Assembly: GCA_965262505.1 (NCBI GenBank)
Contig: CBDHFM010000030.1
Span: forward strand, 4,526,001 to 4,590,000
From: JACPPO01 sp965262505
Lineage (GTDB): Bacteria; Acidobacteriota; Vicinamibacteria; Vicinamibacterales; UBA2999
Direction: 5' to 3'
Length of the DNA: 64,000 nt
Shown here: one piece after another, positions 17,694-26,670 of the stretch
Layout: every line of letters starts with the position of its first letter
Position numbering within the stretch: position 1 is the first letter of the stretch
The notes under the pieces: generated by a model
What the model was told of the DNA's origin: nothing
What the model saw: the letters and a program-made list of their open reading frames with translations, nothing else
The model's database searches: none
Made by a program: the position numbers and the translations under genes

Positions 17694-17720
17694 TTGTAGC
17701 GCGCCCAACACCAGTGTCAA
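17693..17720 (-). promoter_or_regulatory. Sigma-70-type promoter of groESL
   Basis: On the minus strand TTGACA (17720-17715) and TACAAT (17698-17693) are separated by 16 bases, close to consensus. The -10 box shares its last base with the CIRCE operator, so HrcA binding would block initiation. Confidence 0.82.
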
Positions 17721-17756
17721 GGGGGTTTTGCGGTTGCGAGCGTCCCGCGCGGTGCC

Positions 17757-17972
17757 CTACGCGGAACGGCGCAGGCGATATTCAGCGATCTTGCGGCTCA
17801 GGGTGTTGCGGTGCATGCCCAGAAGGCCCGCGGCCTTGCAGAGATTGCCGTCGGCCCTGGCCAGGACGCGCGCGATGAAGCGCTTCTCGAACTCCCGTTG
17901 GGCGTCTTCGTAGCGGACCCCGCGCGTGACCAGGTCGTCGACCAGGCGTTCGAGTTCTTCGCGCAGCGCCAT
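17757..17972 (-). CDS. Small Fis-type helix-turn-helix protein
   Basis: A 71-residue protein with an N-terminal helix (ALREELERLVDDLVTRG) and a C-terminal Fis/NtrC-type helix-turn-helix: EKRFIARVLARADGNLCKAAGLLGMHRNTLSRKI. This is the DNA-binding end found in bacterial enhancer-binding proteins, here as a stand-alone unit. Its ATG overlaps the TGA of purC by one base (TGATG), so the two are translationally coupled. Stand-alone Fis-like proteins act as nucleoid or recombination cofactors; which applies here is unknown. Confidence 0.8.
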   Translation of the reverse strand: MALREELERLVDDLVTRGVRYEDAQREFEKRFIARVLARADGNLCKAAGLLGMHRNTLSRKIAEYRLRRSA

Positions 17973-18898
17973 CAGTCGAGTTCCCTGCCCGACAGCCGAC
18001 GAAACGCCTCGATGTACTTCTCGCGCGTGCGGACCACGACGTCATCAGGGAGCGACGGCACGGGAGGCTGCTTGTTCCAGTGGATCTGCTCGAGGTAGTC
18101 CCGAACGAATTGCTTGTCGAAGCTTGGCTGTGCCTGGCCCGGACTGTACTTGGCCTTCGGCCAGTAGCGTGAGGAATCTGGCGTCATGACTTCGTCGATC
18201 AGGAGAATCCGGCCGTCTGGGGTGAGCCCGAACTCGAACTTCGTATCGGCCAGCAGGATGCCACATGTATCCGCATGCGCCGCACCACAGGCGTACAGCG
18301 CCATGGTGAGCGACCGGAGTTTCTCGAGCAACTGTGCACCGACGAGCTGTCCCGCCTCGATCTCGCTGATATTCACATCGTGGCCGCTGGTGGCTTTCGT
18401 GGCGGGGGTAAAGATTGGCTCGGGGAGCCGGTCGGACTCGCGCAGGCCCGGCGGCAGCCGCACACCGCACACCGCACCGGTAGCCACGTAGTCCTTCCAC
18501 CCCGAACCCGATAGATAGCCGCGGGCCACGCACTCTACCGGCACCGGCGTCGTCTTGCGCACGAGCATCGACCGCCCGGCGAGGATCTCGGCATATCGAC
18601 CGAGCCGGGCGGGGTACCGGCGCGCGTCTGTTTCGAGGACGTGGTTCGGCACGATGTCGCGCGTCCTGTCGAACCAGAACGTCGACAGCTGCGTGAGGAC
18701 TTTCCCCTTGTCCGGGATGCCCGAGCCCAGCACGAAGTCGAACGCCGAGATGCGATCCGTCGCGACCATCAGCAGGACGTCATCCACGTCGTAGATGTCG
18801 CGGACTTTGCCCTGGTGATGCCGAACGAGCCCGTTCAGTCGGGTTTCGAGGAGGGGAGCAGCGAGCGGCACACGGTCTGTCCTTGGGGAAGCGCGCAT
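17972..18898 (-). CDS. purC: Phosphoribosylaminoimidazole-succinocarboxamide synthase
   Basis: Joins aspartate to CAIR with ATP in purine synthesis. The signature segments are GKVRDIYDVDDVLLMVATDRISAFD, VPVECVARGYLSGSGWKDY, the PIFTPATKATSGHDVNIS loop and LADTKFEFGLTPDGRILLIDEVMTPDSSRYW. At about 308 residues it is the longer form common in many phyla and fungi. The start at ATG 18898 is preferred over ATG 18925 because it leaves a normal leader to the divergent gene at 19005. It is followed by the coupled Fis-like gene. Confidence 0.95.
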   Translation of the reverse strand: MRASPRTDRVPLAAPLLETRLNGLVRHHQGKVRDIYDVDDVLLMVATDRISAFDFVLGSGIPDKGKVLTQLSTFWFDRTRDIVPNHVLETDARRYPARLGRYAEILAGRSMLVRKTTPVPVECVARGYLSGSGWKDYVATGAVCGVRLPPGLRESDRLPEPIFTPATKATSGHDVNISEIEAGQLVGAQLLEKLRSLTMALYACGAAHADTCGILLADTKFEFGLTPDGRILLIDEVMTPDSSRYWPKAKYSPGQAQPSFDKQFVRDYLEQIHWNKQPPVPSLPDDVVVRTREKYIEAFRRLSGRELD

Positions 18899-19004
18899 CT
18901 TACAGGGACCGCTCGGCGCCCGCAACAGTACGCAAGACTATCGGTCGTCCCGGAGGGAGGGCCTGATATATTGTGTTACCTCTTCTCAGGTCGTTCATGG
19001 GTGC

Positions 19005-20054
19005 ATGAGGTTCGAAGGGTCGACGGTGCGAATACGTACGGTACTTGTGTCTGTTCTGGCGATTGCGCTCTTCGCGTGGTTCGTGAGGCACGCAAACCTG
19101 GCAGACGTGTGGGTGCAGGTGCGCCAGGCGCGTCTCGACCTGCTCGTCGTGGGCTTCTTGATGGTCGTTCTGACCTACGTGATCCGCGCCTATCGGTGGC
19201 AATACCTGTTGCAGCCGATCGGGCCGACACGGTTCAGGACTGCGTTCCGCACGACGGTCATCGGCGCCGCGGCGCTGGGGGTCCTGCCGGCTCGCGCGGG
19301 CGACCTGCTGCGCCCGTACCTGCTGGCCCGGCAGGAAGGCCTGAGCACGTCGGCGACGTTCGCGACCATCGTCATGGAACGGGTGCTCGATCTGATCGCC
19401 ATGCTCATGCTGCTCGCGCTGTACGTCTGGGGCACCGCCGATCCGTCGAGGCTTCCTGCCGCGTTGCTTCGTGGGGTTGAAGTGTCTGCCGCCCTCGCCG
19501 GTGCCGCCGCTGTCGTGCTCATGGCCCTCACATGGGTCATGGCGACACATCCCGAACGAATCGGCCGCCTGGTCTTCAGCGCGGCCCGGATACTTCCGAG
19601 CGCGATGGCGGATCGCCTCGCAGGGTACGCTCGGACCTTCAGCAGCGGCTTTGCCGTAGCGCGCGAGCCGCAGGCGCTCGCAGCCGCCATGGCCTGGTCG
19701 TTCCTGTTGTGGCTCGTGATTGCGGGTGAGGCGTGGCTGGTGGCCATGGCTTTCGAGATCTACATGCCCTTCGCCGGCTCGTTCCTGCTGCAGGCGCTGC
19801 TCGTCATCGGCGTTGCGGTGCCGACACCGGGCGGCGTCGGCAGCTACCACGAGGCCTATCGAATCGGCGTGACCACGTTCTTCGGGGCTGCGAACGCCGC
19901 CGCGGTCGCTGCCGCCATCGTCACGCACGCCATTTCCTATGTCCCGGTCGTGCTGGCCGGAATCGTTTTCATGGCGCAGGACGGTCTCGGTTTCAGCCGA
20001 CTCACGACGCTGGCCGCAGCGACGCCGGACAAGGAGATGCCCGCACACCCATGA
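19005..20054 (+). CDS. Flippase-like integral membrane protein (LPG synthase TM/YbhN family)
   Basis: A 349-residue membrane protein with about eight hydrophobic segments. It matches the TIGR00374/UPF0104 family through YVIRAYRWQYLLQPIGP, AALGVLPARAGDLLRPYLLARQEGLS, the ERVLDLIAMLMLL segment and VPTPGGVGSYHEAYR. These proteins correspond to the flippase half of MprF but lack the synthase half; roles in lipid or glycan transport are suspected. Its TGA overlaps the nrdR ATG (ATGA at 20051), so the two are coupled. It is divergent from purC. Confidence 0.87.
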   Translation: MRFEGSTVRIRTVLVSVLAIALFAWFVRHANLADVWVQVRQARLDLLVVGFLMVVLTYVIRAYRWQYLLQPIGPTRFRTAFRTTVIGAAALGVLPARAGDLLRPYLLARQEGLSTSATFATIVMERVLDLIAMLMLLALYVWGTADPSRLPAALLRGVEVSAALAGAAAVVLMALTWVMATHPERIGRLVFSAARILPSAMADRLAGYARTFSSGFAVAREPQALAAAMAWSFLLWLVIAGEAWLVAMAFEIYMPFAGSFLLQALLVIGVAVPTPGGVGSYHEAYRIGVTTFFGAANAAAVAAAIVTHAISYVPVVLAGIVFMAQDGLGFSRLTTLAAATPDKEMPAHP

Positions 20055-20509
20055 AATGCCCCTTCTGCGGCCATCTTGGCGACAAAGTCGTCGACTCGCG
20101 CGAGAGCAAGGAGGGCGAGGTCATTCGCCGGCGGCGCGAGTGTCTCGACTGTGCGCGCCGCTTCACCAGCTACGAGCGGATCGACGAGATCCCGTATATG
20201 GTGATCAAGAAAGACGGCACGCGCGAGCGCTTCGAGCGCCAGAAACTCATTGCCGGTCTGCTCAAAGCGTGCGAGAAGCGTCCCGTCAGCGTGGCAGCCG
20301 TCGAAGCGGTGGCCGACCGGGTCGAGGCTGCCGTGCAGGAGCGCCCGGAGAAGGAGATGAGCACGGAGGAGGTCGGGGCGCTCGTGATGGAAGAGCTCAA
20401 GCGTCTCGACAAGGTCGCCTACGTGCGGTTCGCGTCCGTCTATCGCCATTTTCGCGACATCGGCGAATTCATGACGGAGTTGACGGATCTGCTCAACGTC
20501 AAGGAGTAA
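20051..20509 (+). CDS. nrdR: Transcriptional repressor NrdR
   Basis: ATP/dATP-sensing repressor of ribonucleotide reductase genes. The 152-residue protein starts with the zinc ribbon MKCPFCGHLGDKVVDSRESK and RRRECLDCARRFTSYER (four cysteines as two CxxC pairs). An ATP-cone domain follows (MVIKKDGTRERFERQKLIAGLLKAC) and the end is AYVRFASVYRHFRDIGEF. Order and length are canonical. No ribonucleotide reductase gene is in the window. Confidence 0.97.
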   Translation: MKCPFCGHLGDKVVDSRESKEGEVIRRRRECLDCARRFTSYERIDEIPYMVIKKDGTRERFERQKLIAGLLKACEKRPVSVAAVEAVADRVEAAVQERPEKEMSTEEVGALVMEELKRLDKVAYVRFASVYRHFRDIGEFMTELTDLLNVKE

Positions 20510-20569
20510 CCGGGTGCGTGGAGGTGTCGCACCCGTGAAAGTCGGCGGCCTTTTGGGCGTCCGAAGCCG

Positions 20570-22867
20570 ATGGCATTGACCCTCCGCGAGGTTCCGGCGC
20601 GGCAGAAACCGGTGGCGCCGCCACCGCGGCGAAGCTCTGCGCCCCGGCAGGTTCGACTGTTTCGCGATAACACCAAGCTGCTCCTCGCGGGCGTCGGCAT
20701 CCTGATCGCTGCGCTGGTCAGCCTGCTGGCGCTCGCCAGTCGGTCGGCGACGCTCGCGCCGGATTTCTTGACCGAGGTCGTTCTCTACGCGCTCTCTGTG
20801 ACCAATCTGACGATTCTTGTGGCGCTCACCTTCGTGCTGGCGCGCAACATCGTCAAGCTGCTCGTTGAGAAGCGCCGCGGCCTGCCGTTCGCGCACTTCC
20901 GGGCCAAGCTGGTCGCGGTGCTGCTCGGGATGACGCTAATCCCAGCCGTGCTCGTGCTGCTCGTGGGCAGCGGCCTCATTCGCAACAGTGTGGATCGCTG
21001 GTTCAACGCGCCCATGGACGATGTCCTGTCGTCGGCCAACGCGATCGCCGGCGATTACTACGAGGAGCGGCAGCGCCTGGTGTCGGCGCAGGCGCAGCAG
21101 CTGGCCCGCGCGCTCGGTGCGATCGACCTGTCCTCATCGTCGGCGGCATCGGTAAGGGCCATCGTGGAGCCCGACGTGCTCCAGGAGCGTGTGAGTCTTG
21201 TAGAGGTGTACCGGGTCGAGCCGGCCGGTGCCTCGGACGCTCCGCTGCTGATTCCGGTCGTCGATGTCGGCGCGACGACGTTGCCGAGCACGGCGGCGGA
21301 CGCCTCGCCAGGTTTACTGGCCGCCCGCGCCGCGGCGGGCGAGGTGTCAGCGCCCGTGGTCGAGCCTCTTGCCGACGGCGGCGATCTGATCCGCAGCGCC
21401 GTGCCGATTCGCTCGTCGCCAGAGGAGCCACTGCAGGGAGTCGTCATTGCGAGCGAGTACGTGACGGGTCAGTTTGCGGCCCGTGCCAGGCGCATGACCC
21501 AGGCCTACGAGGACTACCAGCAGCTCAGCGTCCTCCAACGGCCGCTCGCGGGCGTGTACCTGTCGTTCTTCTTCATGCTGACGCTCATGATCCTCGTCGG
21601 TTCGACGTGGATGGGGCTGTACCTGGCCAAGCGGATCACGCGGCCGGTCCAGATGCTGGCCGCCGCGGCCAGCGAGATCGGCGCGGGGCACCTCGACCAC
21701 CGCGTCGAGGCCGAAACCCGCGACGAGTTCGGGTCGCTCGTCGAGGCGTTTAATCGGATGGCCTCCGACCTCTCGGCGAGCCGCCGACGCCTGGAACGGT
21801 CGGCGGTCGATCTGGAGCGCAAGCACCATGACGTTGAAGGACGCCGGCGGTACGTCGAGACGATTCTGCAGCGGATTGCGACGGGCGTGGTGTCGGTGGA
21901 CACGGCCGGACACATTCGGACGATGAACGCCGCCGCCTCGAGGCTGCTCGGTCTCGACGACCGCGCGTCGGGCCAGCCGGCGTCCACCGTGTTCGGATCG
22001 CCAGAGTTGAAGCCGTTGGCCGCCGTGATGGACGAGGCGTCTCAGGGTCGCGAGGACGCCCTGCCGCAGGAGGTGTCGATCACGCGCGGCGGCCGCGAGA
22101 TGCATCTGGCGGTCATGACGACGCCGCTGCGGCGCGAAGATGGGGTCTCGGACGGCGTTGTGCTCGTACTTGAAGATGTCACGCCGTTGATTCGCGCGCA
22201 GAAGGTTGCGGCGTGACGCGAAGTCGCCCGCCGTCTGGCCCACGAGATCAAGAATCCACTGACGCCGATTCAACTGTGTACCGAACGGATGCGGCGGCAT
22301 TTCGCCGGCGCCCCCGCGCAGACGCGGGAGCTCGTCGAGGAGTGCACGACGACGATTGTCGGCGAGGTCGAGTCCCTCAAGGGCCTCGTCGACGAGTTCT
22401 CGCAGTTTGCGCGCATGCCGTCACCACGGGTCGTGCCGACCGATCTGAACGCTCTGCTCACCGACGTGTTCGCGCTCTACCGTGGCATCTTCACCGCCGT
22501 CGAGCTGCGCCCCCGGTTCGCGCCGGTGCTTCCGAAGGTATCCGTCGACCCGGAGCAGATCCGTCGCGCGCTGATCAATCTCATCGACAATGCCGTCGAG
22601 GCGATGGCGCAGCGCGGGGCCATCGATATCGAGACCCACCACGCGCCGGGGGACAGCCTCGTTCGCATCGTGGTGGCCGATGATGGCCCCGGGATACCGC
22701 CGGCGGAGCGGGACAAACTCTTTCTGCCGCACCACTCGACAAAGCAGCGGGGCAGCGGGCTCGGCCTCGCGATCGTCCGGCGCATCGTCGACGAACACGG
22801 CGGCAGTGTTACTGTCACGGACAACGTGCCGCGCGGTACGCGGTTCGTCATCGAACTTCCCTGCTGA
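20570..22867 (+). pseudogene. NtrY-like sensor histidine kinase with in-frame TGA
   Basis: The reading frame of about 765 codons encodes a membrane kinase: several N-terminal hydrophobic segments, an extracytoplasmic region, a HAMP domain (LAKRITRPVQMLAAAASEIGAG), a PAS-like domain, then dimerisation and ATPase domains. At codon 549 (22214-22216) the frame has TGA where relatives have Trp just before REVARRLAHEIKNPLTP, the H-box with the phosphorylated His. The same frame continues cleanly through the N box (IDNAVEAM), G1 (DDGPGIP) and G2 (GSGLGLAIV) to TGA 22865. Without readthrough, the product lacks all catalytic parts. The response-regulator gene follows seven bases later. Confidence 0.85.
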
Positions 22868-22873
22868 AGACTC

Positions 22874-24254
<1,381 letters not shown>

Positions 24255-24268
<14 letters not shown>

Positions 24269-25451
24269 CGCGCCAAACCCCATCGCGCGGGCCGGGGTCC
24301 CCGCCGTGCGCGCGTGCGCGGTAGGTGTGGTAGGCGTGCGCGATGGGGATTCGGCAGACGTCACCGGGATTCCGACGCCGGCGCTGGTGGTTGACGTCGC
24401 TGCCATGGAGCGGAACATCCGCCGCATGGCGGAGTATTTTGCGGCGGGTCCATGCCGGCTGCGTCCTCACTTCAAGGCCCATAAAACTCCGGAGATTGCC
24501 CGACGCCAGCTCGCGGCGGGGTCGTGCACGGGTGTGACGTGTGCCACGGTGTCTGAGGCGGAGGTGGTGGCAGATGTGCTGGCGGATCTGTGCCGCGACA
24601 TCCTGATCGCGAACGAGCCTCTCGGTCCGGGAAAGTGTGAACGCGTGGCCGCACTGGCGCGGCGGGTGCCGATCTCGGTTGCCGTCGACTCCACGGCCGG
24701 GCTCGACGCCATCGCCGCCGCAGCCAGGCAGGCGGGTGTGACCGTCGGCGTGCTCGTGGACCTCAACGTCGGGCAGACGCGATGCGGCGTGGCGCCGGGC
24801 GGCGACGCCGTGCGCTTGGCGCGCCAGGTCGCCTCAGCGGCGGGCGTCGCGCTGCGCGGCCTGATGGGGTACGAGGGTCACCTGGTCAGCCTGCCGGACC
24901 GCGGAGAGCGCGAGGCGCGCACGCGCCTGGCCATGGCGGGGCTCGTCGAGACGGCGGGCATGTTTCGAGCCGACGGCCTTCCGTGCGACGTCGTGTCCGC
25001 GGGCGGTACCGGGACCTATGACATCAGCGGCCGCCTCGACGGCATCACTGAGATCCAGGCGGGCTCGTACGTCCTGATGGACACCGACTACGGGCGACTC
25101 GACGTCCCGTTCGAGCAGGCCTTTTGGGTGGTGGGCACGATCATCAGCCGCCCCGATCCGGGTCGCTGCGTGGCGGACTGCGGCCATAAGTCGATGACCA
25201 AGGATCATGGCTACCCGGCGGTGAGAGATCTCGATGGCGCCGCGGTCGTCTCGCTCAACGACGAGCACGCAACCATCAGCGTGCCGCCCGAATGCCGGAT
25301 ACGAATTGGCGATCGCGTCTACGTGCAGCCGTCGCACACCGATCCGACCGTCAACCTGCACGACGTGTTCTACGCGCTCGACGGCGACCGGGTAATCGGC
25401 GTCTGGCCGATCGCCGCGCGCGGCTATCGCGAGCATCGAGGGTCCGACTAA
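24255..25451 (+). CDS. D-threonine aldolase / D-serine dehydratase-like PLP enzyme
   Basis: An alanine-racemase-fold type III PLP enzyme of 398 residues. The PLP-lysine region is LRPHFKAHKTPEIARRQ near residues 69-85; VSAGGTGTYD and the C-terminal DSD1-type metal-binding stretch follow. There, PSHTDPTVNLHD has His and Asp two apart, the arrangement of Mn-dependent D-threonine aldolases, where D-serine dehydratases carry His and Cys. The first 35 residues look non-conserved, so a later start is possible. ATG 24255 overlaps the regulator gene by 14 bases. The exact substrate is uncertain. Confidence 0.8.
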
Positions 25452-25478
25452 TCTAGAACAGGATTCAGGGGATGAAAG

Positions 25479-25904
25479 ATGATTATCTACGGTGTCGCAT
25501 TGCTGTCGGGCTGTCTGTTGGTGGGCATGCTGGCGGGGGAAGTATTGGGAGTACTGCTCGGAGTCAGCGCCAATGTCGGTGGTGTCGGTATTGCGATGTT
25601 GCTGCTTGTTCTGGCTTGCAGCTCGACCCGATTGAGATCCCTCGTTGACGGAGCGTCGGGCACAGGAATCAAGTTCTGGAGCGCCATGTACATTCCCATT
25701 GTCGTCGCCATGGCGGCCAGGCAGAACGTGGCGGCCGCGGCAGACGGCGGGTTACTTGCCTTGGCTGCGGGGGTCGCCGCGGTCGTCGTGAGTTTTGCTT
25801 TAGTGCCCGTACTCAGCAGGATTGGCTCCAATGGCGGCAACGGTAGCGGGGACAATCGAACAGCTTCCGTGGATGGATCCCGTTCAGAGACGGACGTGGC
25901 GTGA
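25479..25904 (+). CDS. madL: Malonate transporter subunit MadL
   Basis: Small membrane subunit of the two-component malonate:sodium symporter. The 141-residue product begins MIIYGVALLSGCLLVGMLAGEVLG and has a Gly-rich second segment (VGGVGIAMLLLVLACS), the family-typical GIKFWSAMYIPIVVAMAARQNV motif and a final helix. The variable C-terminal tail is polar. It overlaps madM at TGATG. The sequence is less GC-rich than its neighbours, which hints at acquisition. No malonate decarboxylase gene is visible nearby. Confidence 0.88.
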   Translation: MIIYGVALLSGCLLVGMLAGEVLGVLLGVSANVGGVGIAMLLLVLACSSTRLRSLVDGASGTGIKFWSAMYIPIVVAMAARQNVAAAADGGLLALAAGVAAVVVSFALVPVLSRIGSNGGNGSGDNRTASVDGSRSETDVA

Positions 25905-26662
25905 TGGACTTGTTGCTAAGGGTCGCCGAAAGAAACGGTCTTGTCGTTGCGTTCGCCGTCGTCGGGCTAACGGTCTGGATGTCCTATCTCATATCCGACA
26001 GGTTGACGCGTGGCCGCATCCATGGCTCGGCCATAGCCATCGTAGTGGGCCTATTCGCTGCTTACTGGGGTGGAAAACTTACCGGCGGTGAAATCGGAGT
26101 GGCGAATATTCCTTTCTTGGCGGGCATTGGTGTCATGGGCGGCGGCATGCTGAGAGATTTCGCCATAGTGGCAACGGCTTTCGGTGTCCATTTGAGTGAA
26201 TTGAAGAAAGCTGGACTTGCCGGCGTGATTTCCATCGTTGCCGGTGTGGTGGTGTCATTCGCAGTAGGGGCGATCGTGGCGGTCTTGTTCGGCTATACCG
26301 ATGCCATCAGTATCACGACTATCGGTGCAGGTGCAGTCACCTATATTGTCGGCCCGGTAACCGGTGAAGCCATTGGAGCCAGCAATCCGATCATTGCCTT
26401 AAGCGTTGCGGCCGGGTTGGTCAAATCGATCCTGGTCATGGTGGGTACGCCGATGGTGGCACGTCATATCGGTCTCGACAATCCGCAATCAGCCATGGTA
26501 TTTGGCGGGCTGATGGGCACCACCAGTGGTGTCGCCGGTGGTTTAGCGGCAACCGATCCGAAGCTCGTGCCCTATGGCGCCATGACCGCAACTTTCTATA
26601 CCGGCTTTGGCGCCCTGATGGCGCCGTCGGTGTTGTATCTGATAGTCAGAATGCTCACCTGA
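25904..26662 (+). CDS. madM: Malonate transporter subunit MadM
   Basis: Large membrane subunit of the malonate transporter. The 252-residue protein has about eight hydrophobic segments and the family sequence VWMSYLISDRLTRGRIHGSAIAI, GGKLTGGEIGVANIPFLAGIGVMGGGMLRDFAIVATAFG and FGGLMGTTSGVAGGLAATDPKLVPYGA. ATG 25904 shares a base with the madL stop; a GTG at 25901 would add one residue. It ends eight bases from the convergent dehydrogenase gene. Substrate assignment comes from the family, not from local context. Confidence 0.9.
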   Translation: MDLLLRVAERNGLVVAFAVVGLTVWMSYLISDRLTRGRIHGSAIAIVVGLFAAYWGGKLTGGEIGVANIPFLAGIGVMGGGMLRDFAIVATAFGVHLSELKKAGLAGVISIVAGVVVSFAVGAIVAVLFGYTDAISITTIGAGAVTYIVGPVTGEAIGASNPIIALSVAAGLVKSILVMVGTPMVARHIGLDNPQSAMVFGGLMGTTSGVAGGLAATDPKLVPYGAMTATFYTGFGALMAPSVLYLIVRMLT

Positions 26663-26670
26663 GGCGAGCG

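Noticed and set aside
18900..20048. A 382-codon minus-strand frame
   Set aside because: It is antisense to the flippase-like gene, which has clear membrane segments and family motifs. The shadow is rich in His, Arg and Gln.
22214..22216. TGA as a selenocysteine codon in the NtrY-like kinase
   Set aside because: The position is Trp in relatives, no selenocysteine insertion hairpin was seen after it, and histidine kinases do not use selenocysteine here.
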